Made by a program: the position numbers and the translations under genes
The notes under the pieces: model-generated
The model's database searches: none
Seen by the model: the letters and a program-made list of their open reading frames with translations, nothing else
Told to the model about the DNA's origin: nothing
NCBI GenBank assembly: GCA_963082875.1
Contig: OY720097.1
Location: 7,510,501 to 7,574,500 of the forward strand
DNA: 64,000 bases
Direction: 5' to 3'
DNA from: Corella eumyota
Taxonomy: Eukaryota > Chordata > Ascidiacea > Phlebobranchia > Corellidae
Part shown: positions 24,301-34,043 of the stretch, in pieces
How the letters are laid out: each line of letters begins with the position of its first letter
Numbering within the stretch: position 1 is the first letter of the stretch

Positions 24301-25118
24301 ATCAATATTGTAATTTTATTTAAATAAAATTTAATTATTAAAGTGGGTTCTATATATAAAAGTTTGGGGTTGTTACAAACTCTCGAAAAACTACTTTTGA
24401 AAGCATTTACACTTTTATTTTTCAGTTTACGTTTTATTAACTAATTTTATTTATTTTTTATTGGCACTTCATAATTCCAACATTAAAATTCTCTAGGCTG
24501 GTTCATTTTCGAAAACCAATAGTATTATGTTACTTAATTAGAAACTTTTTGCTGGCTATGTTTTACTAATACTCGTTCGTTGTAAGGCTGGCAGCAATTT
24601 AACTTCAATATTCGCCTTGCTTTTGTTATTTTCTGATTGTGTAAATTATTTTTGTTTTCTGTATGAAAATTTTATTAAAAATATCTATGTTATGTTAACT
24701 AGTTTTTGCTTTAAAAAAAACAAACGCGGAATTGCGACTTTAAGTTGAAAAAATAAAATTGTTAGTGTTCTTTAGGCTTAACATTTACACTTATTTAAAA
24801 TAATTTCTCTGTCAAAAAACGCCGAAAAAAGGTTTATTTGGCTGAAAGTGTAGTTACTTAGTAAATGTGGTATTGTACGTTATCTGTGAATCCATTTGTG
24901 CATGTTTTGATGTCGGGACACTCCTATTGTTGTATTTTTATCTTAAAAAGGTAAGCTCATTTGATGTTTGATAAAAATATTTTTAACCCACTTAATCGGA
25001 ATTAAAAACTATTAACTTTATCCCTTTAATTTTGCAGAAGAAAATCTGTATGATCGTCTGCTGTGTCATTCTTCTAATTATAATAATCTGCATTATTATC
25101 AGTTATATTCCAATGTAA
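15357..25118 (+). CDS. STX: Syntaxin-1/2/3-type Qa-SNARE with alternative SNARE and anchor exons
   Basis: Constant exons: 15357-15386, 15650-15736, 15900-15999, 18344-18486, 19073-19264, 20163-20300. Then two alternative SNARE exons (21190-21300, 21413-21523) and two alternative terminal exons (22950-23030, 25038-25118). Any one-from-each choice keeps the frame and gives 293 residues (vertebrate syntaxin-1A: 288). The N-terminal MRDRLSELK, the Habc domain ([31 protein letters not shown]), the linker [18 protein letters not shown] and the SNARE start [20 protein letters not shown] with its ionic-layer Gln are all conserved. It is a target-membrane SNARE for exocytosis, working with SNAP-25-type and VAMP-type partners and Munc18. 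The third intron is 2.3 kb and has a GC-richer patch. Symbol kept generic because one gene here appears to cover several vertebrate paralogues. Confidence 0.95.
16880..17700. promoter_or_regulatory. GC-richer island inside syntaxin intron 3
   Basis: Against an AT-rich intron this stretch has many CpGs and mixed-complexity sequence (for example ggccggccgg at 17241-17250 and the run tggacgcgcgtgtgtgtgct near 17521), but no exon that fits the gene. A FOX-like GTAAACA lies at about 17596. This is how an intronic enhancer or second promoter could look; nothing in the sequence proves it. Confidence 0.3.
18535..18648 (-). repeat. SINE-A (tRNA-derived), tRNA-like head with short tail
   Basis: On the minus strand it reads CCGGTAGTGTGGTATACCGG, then GCTATGGCAGCGAGC, then a B box in CAGGTTCGAACTC. 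The head matches the SINE at 58871-59063 but the tail after the B box is different and short. No target-site duplication was recognised. It lies in the intron after syntaxin exon 4. Confidence 0.7.
21190..21300 (+). other. Syntaxin alternative SNARE exon 7a (STX2/3-like)
   Basis: 111 nt, 37 codons, phase 0 at both ends. It starts [20 protein letters not shown] and ends YQSKARK. The NETKKAV and ARK wording is nearer to vertebrate STX2/STX3 (DETKKAV ... ARK) than to STX1. It covers the layers after the ionic layer of the SNARE helix. Confidence 0.9.
21413..21523 (+). other. Syntaxin alternative SNARE exon 7b (STX1-like)
   Basis: 111 nt, 37 codons, same phase and same place in the protein as 7a, 112 bp downstream of it. 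It reads [20 protein letters not shown] and ends [15 protein letters not shown], almost identical to vertebrate syntaxin-1. Including both 7a and 7b would duplicate half a SNARE helix, so mutually exclusive use is expected; the spacer between them is very short. Confidence 0.92.
22950..23030 (+). other. Syntaxin alternative terminal exon 8a (STX2-like membrane anchor)
   Basis: 81 nt from acceptor to stop; 26 residues [20 protein letters not shown] then GLSVGT. The ending [10 protein letters not shown] is that of a vertebrate STX2/epimorphin isoform. Confidence 0.9.
25038..25118 (+). other. Syntaxin alternative terminal exon 8b (STX1-like membrane anchor)
   Basis: 81 nt from acceptor to stop, the same length as 8a. 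It reads [20 protein letters not shown] then ISYIPM; the KKI...CCVIL opening is that of vertebrate syntaxin-1A. It lies 2.0 kb after 8a. Confidence 0.9.
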
Positions 25119-25804
25119 TGCAACATCGATGCTCTCAGAATGTGGCATTGGTTTTGCTTCAAAACTCGAGCAAAATAGGTTGGTCGAGGCTACTTAACCT
25201 AATCCAACTTTAATATAGAAGGTTACCATATACTTAACCGTCAGTTTAATTGTTATTTCTTACCGATTTCGAAAAACGAGCATTTTCGTTTTGTTCTTAT
25301 AGTGATTTTGGTAACATTTCAACCCTGACTTTGTCGTTTATGTGTGTTTGTTTAAACACTGCATGGCAGTATAAGTGTGTTTTAATTGTCTGTATATTAT
25401 GGTATTTTATTTAACAACCACTGAGCACTATACACTTTATAGTGAGTTACCACGTCGATATGCTAATCGCTGTTAATATTATTCTATTACCCTTTCGATT
25501 TTACTTTGTCATCTAACTTATACTGTGTTGTCTCTATGCGTTTCGATTAAAGTAAAACTCTCTTATACAAGAATTCTTTTTGTTTGTTAACTAAAATAAG
25601 TCAATGCATATCTATTGTTAACTTATAGTATTTATAAGACATTTTATTAGTTAACCTAAATGAAAATGGCGTTAAAACAAAGCTGAACACAGTTCGTACA
25701 TTAAATATTATTATACTATGTTGAGTAGGGTGCGTGCAACTAAAACAAGTAGGTTGCCATCTTCCTTCCATCTTTGTATGAAAAAGTTAAAACTTAATAT
25801 TATG
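25119..25804. other. Convergent 3' region of syntaxin and AMDHD1
   Basis: Holds both 3' UTRs. A minus-strand AATAAA (TTTATT at 25643-25648) would serve AMDHD1; on the plus strand an ATTAAA near 25545 could serve syntaxin. No exon seen. Confidence 0.5.
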
Positions 25805-28518
25805 TTAGGTTGTTTTTTGGTACGCTATATCACCGCCACATGTAACAGCAGTTATGATTTCATCATGACCGGCTAATTGGTAAACTAGATGCTCCCACCT
25901 AAAATTCATATTAATTTAAGGATGTTATAACCGTTATTGTGGATTGGTTTTGATTCAGTATACGAAATGGTTATTTTTTTATATCTTAAATTAAATGTTT
26001 AAATTCGACGTTAAAATATTGTGTTTCTGTTAACATATTCGTGGTCTAACTTGTAAAATTTAAACTTACTTTGGAGCATCAATAACCAACAAATTTGCCC
26101 TTTTTCCCACTTCAATACTGCCGTGGGAATGTGATTTTGAGAGCGAATAAGCGGCGTTAATCGTAGAAGCGGTAAGCGCTTCTGCCAGCGTCATTCTAAA
26201 ATTAACACAAGCCAGATGCATTGTCACAGGCTGCAAGACAAAACATCATTCTTATGATCCAGAGTCTTATATTCACATAAGATTTAACTTCTGAATTAAA
26301 TACATTATTTGTATTCCTACCATGCTTAGGCAGAATGCATTGGGATTAAAATCCGAACCCAAAGCCACAGGAACGCCTTGTTCAATCATTTTTCGCACGG
26401 GCGGATGTTTTAAACTAAAATGAAAGTTTAAATCTACATTAATAAAATGGCATTTAATGTTAAATGCTACGAAGCACATATTTAAAAACATACCAGCTTT
26501 CGGTTAAAGCCGCAAACAGTGTGAACAATTTTACCGTAATATGTAAGCTGTTGTTGGTAAAATGACAGCTGCTGATTTTGATTTTGACATTGCTGTTATT
26601 CCTTCTTCCGATATTTCCTCGAGGTGACTAATGGCTCGTGCGTTTAGTGCTGCACCCATCTAAATATTTACAGTTCATTAAACGTATTGCAAAAAATATT
26701 AGTAAAATGAAAAAGTAATTAAAAAGAATAAGCTGTATTTTTAGATCAGAGAAATTATCGACCGCTAGGTAGCGCTATTAAGCAATATATAGGGTAAAGT
26801 GTTCAAATGACAAAATGAAAAAAAAAACATTGCCACACTATTTGCCCTTAAGCCCGGTGTTTACGAATAGCATAAACTCGTCATAACAGCACACCTTTCC
26901 CCAATAAAAAATATAAAAACCTATCCCCTTAATTTGATATGGAAAAAAATGACAGAATGCTATATGTTACGCTAACTGCAATGCATAACAGTTCTATATT
27001 ATGGTTCGTAAAAGTACTTGCGTACAATTCAACTTCAAATCCTACCTCTGCCGATTTAATGGCGCTAAGCTCATCCCCGTGAAAGTTGATCGCCATTCCA
27101 GCTTTAACTCCGGCTTGTAAGATTCTCCTCGATTGGTCGACGTCAAAAACTCCGGTTTCGCAAAACACATCGACTGCGTCCACATGTAGCCTACCCGCAT
27201 CCATTTCACATTTTACTGCAGAAATTTGATTATTTATGACGTCATCAGTTGCCTCTTCCGGTGTCATACCCCTACAAATAATAATATTTTTCATAATGGT
27301 TTTCATTTTACTTATACACATTGGAAATTTAATTAAAAAAAAAATTAATTGGAAATATAAAAGTTTATTTTCTAATTGATATAATACTGTGTGCCTAAAT
27401 AGCATTTTGAGAAGTAATAAGATAGCATGCAAAAAGTATGCATGTATTTTACTTTGGTATTGAGTGTGCGCCACAAAATGTGGTAAAGATGTCTATTTTG
27501 ATTGTGTCGTCGTTTCTGGCTCGCTCGATGACCCTCAACATTTTTAATTCGGTTTCAGTGTTTAGTCCAAACCCACTTTTACATTCAACCAGTGTGGTGC
27601 CGCATTTAATCATCCTGTACAAAACAAAATAACAACATTGTACAAAACAAAATAACAACCCATAGTCTACTATTCCCTTTATTATTTTTGTTGGTGTTTA
27701 TTACACTATACATTAATAAAGACAGGGTTTTGTCGTACCGTAAAAGACTTTTTTTAAAAAAGGCGAATAGTTCATCTTCGGTTGCTTTCCTCGTGTGCTC
27801 GACAGTAAAATTAATCCCCCCGCCAGCCTTTCAAAAAGAAACTAACTACTTAAAAAATTGAAAAAAATATGTAATAAGCATATCTCAGAATTATGACTTA
27901 CTAACCTTATGAACTTCCATATACGTTGCTCCAGCCAATTTCATAGCAAACTCATGCACACGATCTCCAGCCGATACCGGATGTGTATGCCCATCTACTA
28001 AACCGGGTACTACACAGCCTCCCTTTGCGTCAAACACCCGATCTATTTGGTCAATGGATATATTCTTTTCCGTGATGACTTGAGAATAGGTGCCTATTGC
28101 GGCTATATTTCCCTTTCTATATAGTACTACGCATTTTTATTCTCTAGTGTTTTTTATTGTTGTTTATGCAATGCCGGTATTTAGGTAAAGAACATGGCAG
28201 ACCTTCGTGCACGTGGCAATTTAAATAGCTTTAAAGGCACAATATATGTAATCTAGAAAGTCACATTTTTCTGCAAACAGCAATTTTTGTATGGGGAAAA
28301 ATATGAGAAAAAAAATGCATTTTAACATTATTTTTATGTAATTAAAAAATGATTGTAAACAATAGTTTTTACCTGTCAACTAAAATTGCGAGGTCGTGTT
28401 TGTCGCTGTCCAAAACTGAAATATTATCCATTTCCTTTCCTATTAACATCTCCTCGAGCTTGTTGCATATTTGAACGATTTGTTTCGCACCCTTGATTAG
28501 CAAGTTATACGTGACCAT
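25805..28518 (-). CDS. AMDHD1: Imidazolonepropionase (amidohydrolase domain-containing 1)
   Basis: Nine exons on the minus strand: 28518-28373, 28116-27906, 27827-27739, 27614-27453, 27271-27046, 26659-26535, 26414-26321, 26230-26070, 25898-25805; phases agree throughout and give 435 residues (human about 426). The amidohydrolase metal-site motifs are present: GLVDGHTHPVSAGDRVHEF, FCGAHSIPKG, INFHGDEL, AISHLEE and ALGSDFNPNAFC. Also seen are the family blocks TTLVECKSGFGLNTETELK and VDVFCETGVFD. The enzyme hydrolyses 4-imidazolone-5-propanoate to N-formimino-L-glutamate, step three of histidine breakdown. Residue 1 is set by a single upstream Met (MVTYNLLIKGA). Intron 5 holds a SINE-A tail, and the exon 4 acceptor tract is duplicated. 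Confidence 0.96.
26829..26943 (+). repeat. SINE-A tail fragment in AMDHD1 intron 5
   Basis: From cattgccacactatttgccc through cccggtgtttacgaatag to aaaaacctatccccttaa this follows the tail of the intact SINE at 58871-59063. The tRNA-like head is missing, so it is a 5'-truncated copy, opposite in strand to the host gene. Confidence 0.75.
27616..27659. repeat. Two-copy 21-bp repeat at the exon 4 acceptor of AMDHD1
   Basis: The string tgtacaaaacaaaataacaac occurs at 27616-27636 and again at 27639-27659. On the minus strand this duplicates the T-rich tract just upstream of the AG used by AMDHD1 exon 4; only the exon-proximal copy ends in AG. Confidence 0.85.
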
Positions 28519-29384
28519 TTTAACTAACTTTTATTCTAGCAACCTAGCACAAAAAATCCAAACACAAATGAGATCATCACTAGCCCAACACCAAAATAAA
28601 AGTCACCGTGTAAAATAACACAGGTAAAGTATGTTAATAACCCCTTTATATGACAGGCTGTTTTTTTTTAAATCTCTAAACTTTTAACGCCTAGCAGGCT
28701 AAGGAAGGCGGTTATATAACTAAATAGGTGATAGAATTATACATCACCGTGCTATGCTTCTAGTCTTATGGTTTTAAACTACAACAATTACTATAACATG
28801 AAAACTAACAAGCTAGGTATATCAAAAACATGTTAAGTCGCTATCTAGTGCAAGCAGGAAAATACAACCTAGCCTACGGTGTTATGTTACGCATATGTTC
28901 TAAACTAGATGGTTGACTGCATATTTTTACGCTTGGCTACAGCGAAAAAAGAGCTTGGCAAATATTCAAGGCAATCATTTTATTGACAAATTTCGACGTT
29001 CACATACCAACAACATAAACAAATACATAACATTTAAAAAATTCTGCTTGAAAAGCATTCTGTGATTTGTAAACTTGTTAAACTGCAGAACAGTAAAAAA
29101 ATTGAAGTAGATATACTGTATAAATAGGTTTATTTAAAAAGAAGTGATTTTAAGTAGCTTAAAACGATAATTTACTTGATTTTGATTTAATTATAAAATT
29201 TAAATTGCACACTTAAATGGTGTAAAATTTTAAATAAGAAAAGAAATAGCCACAAAATGTAAATGCAAGTTTTCAAAAATAAAATATGAGTTAACTCAGA
29301 TTAACACTCAAGTACTACTTAAAATTCGACTTAAGTTTTTGATTGGTGTATAAGTTGTGCAACCATTTGTGTTTACATTTGAGG
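28519..29384. other. Intergenic, PDCL3 to AMDHD1
   Basis: AT-rich, about 870 bp, holding the PDCL3 3' UTR and AMDHD1 5' region. No exon or repeat recognised. Confidence 0.5.
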
Positions 29385-30926
29385 TTAATAATCTTCGTCT
29401 GAAAAATCATCTTTTTGGGTTGAGGCCCGAATTGATGATGTCATAACGTCATGAACTTTAGGCGTGGGGTCATCTTCGAGGTCACTTACAACTGCCCCGA
29501 CTTTATGTAGTCTCCATTCAAGAGCTAAAAATAAGTCAGGGGTTAGTTAAATGTAAGGGGTCAGTCTGGTAAAAGTCTTTAAATTTTCTTGTTTATTATT
29601 TAAACTTATGTTTGCTGGTTTATTATTCAAATAATGCCCTACCTTCTATTTTGAGGTTCATTCCCCCAAATTCAATAGGTCCGATCCATTGTTGTTTTAA
29701 TTCACCATCTTTGTAGATAAAAATGGTCGGCACATTTTTGTCAGGAAAATTTGGAATACAAGTGGTTGATATACTTTTAAGGAATTTAACTGTCGGGAAC
29801 TTGGCAGCAAGACGCACCAGAAATTGATTAATTAAACTGCATAATGGAACACTAAAACACAAGAAAAATACAGTTAGGCAGAGAAAAACATACAAAAAAA
29901 TTTTTGGTTATTAAAAAATTTTTCATGTGGCAATTTCATAAAAATACTTTTTATGACATAAATTAATTTATTTACCCTTGTTTATACAAATGAAGAATAA
30001 CCCAAATTCCTTCTCCAGCTTTGTTTACTTCCTGAACATAATCGATAGCTGATATTTCCCTGACATCGCCATATTTTGACTTCATTTGCAGAGCCTTCAT
30101 CTCTGCTATTCTTTTTTGTCTAACAAAAAATCAAATAGTAACTCGATGTTAAATTACAAAATTATTTTTAATGTCTTAAAATTATGTTATGCAATCTTGA
30201 AAAAAATAATTCTTTTTCAACCCACCCAGGACATATTTTTTAATTACCATAAAAACTTAAAAAAGATCTTTCAAATTTGTTGAGTAGTTGATTACATAAA
30301 TTATTTGTGATTTTAATTACTAGTAAGTATGTCGATTGGTTACCTGTACATTTCCATAACTTGTTGATCTTCTTCGTCTTCGAATTCATCTAATTCATCT
30401 AACGTCATATCTTCATAATTATTTCCTTAAAGAATAAATCGAAAATAAATACCACTGAAGGAAGCACAACAATTACACATAACTGTCTTTTGAGAAATAT
30501 ACAATCACCACAAAAAGCAAAACCCAAGATTCTTTTAATAGAATATTTTTTTAATTCTTATGACCCACCTATTTCAGTTTGGTCAACTTCTTCAACTTGG
30601 GGTGGAGGTGGCTCCTTTTTAGGAATAATTCCATGTTTTCTAAGGGCGTCATTCCATTCTGTATCTTCATTTATATCCTAAAAATAAAAGGTTTAATCAA
30701 TTGTGATTTTATCTTAAAAACCATTTATTAGCAAAACAAATTTTTTTGCCTGAACACTTAAGTAGGCTATATAAAGTTAATTATGGCTAACATGATATTA
30801 CATTAAATCATTTTTAGTTTAATTTATAATTTTCCAATTGATAATTTCAACTTAATTATTTTTTTACAGACTGCAGACTGTAATTAACATAATTTATTTA
30901 CTCTATTAAGTAAAACTTACCTGCAT
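29385..30926 (-). CDS. PDCL3: Phosducin-like protein 3
   Basis: Six exons on the minus strand: 30926-30921 (only ATG CAG), 30677-30569, 30425-30344, 30119-29976, 29851-29643, 29524-29385; 229 residues (human 239). It reads [39 protein letters not shown], then the thioredoxin-like domain ([76 protein letters not shown]) and an acidic tail FSDEDY. It is a cytosolic co-chaperone that works with the CCT chaperonin, with roles in actin/tubulin folding and apoptosis control in other animals. The 6-nt first coding exon carries only Met-Gln, as the PDCL3 start MQD suggests. PDCL2 is the alternative name for this family in animals with one copy. Confidence 0.95.
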
Positions 30927-31240
30927 TTTAAATAATTTAATCAAAATTTTTTACTTCAACTAAGTTTTGCTCTCACAATTTTTAAATCCTACTATTTCTA
31001 AAATGACAAAAATAGAAAAAAATGTTACTTAAAGGGATGTAGTAAGAGAAGTGACACCTTTAAAGTGTAAATATTACAACAAAAAGACATAAAAAAGGCA
31101 ATAACAGCTGCAGCAGTTTAAAGAAAAGGAAAAAATGAATTCACACATTTAAACAAAACATTTAACTTTTAGTGATAATAAAATTTTTCTTTGAAATACA
31201 ATTATAAAGAAAAATATAAAAATTTTGGAAGTGTGATGAG
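30927..31240 (-). promoter_or_regulatory. CCNC-PDCL3 spacer with splice-acceptor-like tract
   Basis: Only 314 bp separate the cyclin C stop from the PDCL3 start on the same strand. On the minus strand the spacer holds TTTTTTTCTATTTTTGTCAT followed by TTTAG (AG at 30999-30998), 71 bp before the PDCL3 ATG. That is a strong acceptor with no matching donor seen, so trans-splicing of PDCL3 mRNA is possible. Confidence 0.4.
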
Positions 31241-32101
31241 TTATTTTCCAGACATTGGCTGATTGCTTCCAGATTGATCTATTTTATCATCTCTCTGGGG
31301 AGCAACTACAGCACGAGGCATTTTCTTCAACAACGCACCCATTTCACTTTTTTCTTCAAACACTTTCCACAATTCGTAGAGTTTTAAAATCATTGCAGTT
31401 ATTTCGATTATTTTGTCCAAATCCACATTGAGCTCAGCAAACCATTGCTTTACTTTATGGTTACTTTCAAGGTTTTGTACAACACATGCCATGTGTAGAC
31501 AGGCTAAAGCTATTTGAAAAGGTGGGAAAAGGAGTACAACATCGGTTCGATAACAATCATTTACAATTCTCCATGCCACCCTTAGTAAATCTTCCTCCCA
31601 ACCTAAATCTGTGACATATTGGAGTAAAGGTCTATATGGATGAAACACCACCAGACAACAATCCATCATTTCGAGTAAAAAAAATTCACATTCCCAAACA
31701 TGGCCAATGCGATAACCAAAATCATTCGGAAAGGCGTAAGAAAATTTTGATTTAACGACATTTGTTGCAGCTGCTATTAATCGGGAATTTGAAATTGGCC
31801 CGAATTCATCAACCTTGGCAGCCAGCAATATACTTGTAGGGGCAAGTAATAAAGGATCACAACTTTTAAGGGAATGTTTTGAGTAAAATCTTTTAAAATA
31901 AACAGTGGCAGTGGCAATGACTTGTTGCCTCACTTTGAGTTGTTCGCCAATAGCTTGTATAACATTAGCAAAAAACATCATGATTTTTTGATACTCGATT
32001 AGGCTTAGTTGCTGTAAATCCACACTTCGCTCACGAACTAAAAACTCCTCGGTCAATAACCACTGTTTAAAATGAGAGCTTTGCCAAAAACTACCAGCCA
32101 T
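31241..32101 (-). CDS. CCNC: Cyclin C
   Basis: A single-exon gene of 286 residues (human 283). It opens MAGSFWQSSHFKQW, the family's fixed start, and carries the two cyclin boxes with KVDEFGPISNSRLIAAATNV, FSYAFPNDFGYRI, ECEFFLLEMMDCC, HPYRPLLQYVTDLGWEE, AWRIVNDCYRTD, ALACLHMACVVQ and FAELNVDLDKI. It pairs with CDK8/CDK19 in the Mediator kinase module and tunes transcription. The ending is short and polar as in other cyclin C proteins. The gene has no introns although most neighbours have many. Confidence 0.98.
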   Translation of the reverse strand: MAGSFWQSSHFKQWLLTEEFLVRERSVDLQQLSLIEYQKIMMFFANVIQAIGEQLKVRQQVIATATVYFKRFYSKHSLKSCDPLLLAPTSILLAAKVDEFGPISNSRLIAAATNVVKSKFSYAFPNDFGYRIGHVWECEFFLLEMMDCCLVVFHPYRPLLQYVTDLGWEEDLLRVAWRIVNDCYRTDVVLLFPPFQIALACLHMACVVQNLESNHKVKQWFAELNVDLDKIIEITAMILKLYELWKVFEEKSEMGALLKKMPRAVVAPQRDDKIDQSGSNQPMSGK

Positions 32102-34043
32102 AGTTTAATATAGAAGTTTAATTTATGTTTAATAAATATAAAATCTGATAATTGAATATAAATTATATTATTTTATAATATTAACAGGCAGACAGAAACA
32201 GGTTACAACTAAAAAACATAACTAACTGACAGACTGACAACTGACCAACTATTGACAAATGTGGTTAAAAATTTAGGAATACCTATTTTTGGTCATAACG
32301 AACACAATAATATTCAATAAATGACTATAAGCAGACCAGATACTTGTTTGTTAATTTGACTGTTTAATGCCAATTCAATACCTTCAGCACGTTTTAGATT
32401 AAAAGCTTATTTGGGCATCTATTATGTTTAACATTGCTTAAGGTAAACACAGATTAACATTGAGGATAAACGTATAAAGTAACAGTCAACTTTTTAACCA
32501 CTTTCTACTTTTAAGAAAGTTGGGGTATCACCCAAAATAAAAACAAACATTTACAATTCCTTATTTGACAAATTTCATCATACTGCTACTTTCGTTACAA
32601 CGAAAACCAAAATAGGGCTTATGCATATTAGGTGACCAAAACTTAAACTCCCGACGCTTATAAATATTCAACCTAGGCACTAGTACATATTTTAATTTAG
32701 TGGTACTAGAGTGTGCCATTTATATAGCTTTAATAGTTGCACGAAGTTTGCTAAGCTAACGAAGGGGTTAGCCGCAGTTAGCCTAAGCAAAAGTCCCCAG
32801 CAGCATTGTGTGCACATTGCTAAATTCTGAACACAAACAAACCTTAGTTCATTTGTGAATGTACACGTCTAAAGATAGGTTTTGAGTAGCCATTTTAGTA
32901 TGGAAACGCAAAATATTAGTTTGACGCAAAAAACAAGTGTGTAAGGCGCATCAAACAGACCAAGCTTTAAAATCGAAACAAGAATTTCCTACTCTAGAGA
33001 AAAATACTAGGATATACTATCGGAGAAAAGTGCGGATTTCCGCAAACAAAACTTGGGGAAATGGCGGTGATAAAGTGAAACAAAGTCGATATAACCTGCA
33101 AATTAAGACTTGCGGACATAGACCTGTATGAAAGACTCGAAAAGGTTTCAGAAATAAAAAATGTACGATTGTATAAACGGGACAAACTGGCGGTTACAAT
33201 GAAATGGATATTAAACCCCTTTTTTTAAATAACCTAATTAATTTTTTTTTAGAAAGAAATTATAGTCTAGTGTTAAGAAAAAAAACAAAACCGACATAAA
33301 AGGGCTTTGAAAAATTTTAATAAGGTTTAAGAATGAATAATTCAGAAAAATTCAATACTGATTTATATCACGTTGGACGGAAGCAAATTATATGTATCGT
33401 GTTTTGGAAAAATAAACATGTAAGTTCAGGTACTGTTAAGAAACAGGACACAATAAACAAATAGAACAAGAAACACAGAAACGAGTTAAGTGATTCCATA
33501 TGCTCACCGCACACGCCTTTTAGCAACAAACATGGTTCGTGCTTTAAGCTTGTACGTTTGCCAAAAAACAAAGCAAGTTTCTAGTTCTAGTTAATTATAA
33601 AAAGTCTAGTTAAGGGGTGTTGAATTACTTTTAAAACTGAGGACTTAATCTTGTAAATAAGCCAGTAATATTATTTAAATGAATAAATCAATGATAAAAA
33701 GTAATAAATGAATAAAAGTAATATCATTTAAATATATAACTTAAAAGTTAAGAAATTGAAAGTTTACAAAGTTGTACAGATTACCAATTACAAGTAATAT
33801 CATCAGATTAATTTAATCTTTAGAAATAATGTTTTCTCGGAAACCATTTCGTTAAAATTATTTGTGAATATAACATCGATGATGTTACCCGTCTAAAACT
33901 TTTAGATTAACGTTTTACCAATGACGTCATGAAAAAATAAAAGACTTTTTGCAAAGGTAAGTGTAAGGGATAACTGTCAATTGATTAATTAATTAGGATT
34001 TTTTTTATTAAACTTTTCTATATTTTTTTATTAATTTTCGTAG
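32102..34043. other. Intergenic, CCNC to the HSD3B-like pseudogene
   Basis: About 1.9 kb. The stretch at 32880-33180 is less AT-rich. Open frames at 32937-33131 and 33368-33571 have no recognisable domain and no exon context. The N-terminal Rossmann exons (TGAGGFLG type) of the pseudogene were looked for and not found. Confidence 0.5.

Noticed and set aside
32937-33571. Two open frames between cyclin C and the pseudogene
   Set aside because: Short, no recognisable domain, no splice context; treated as chance frames.
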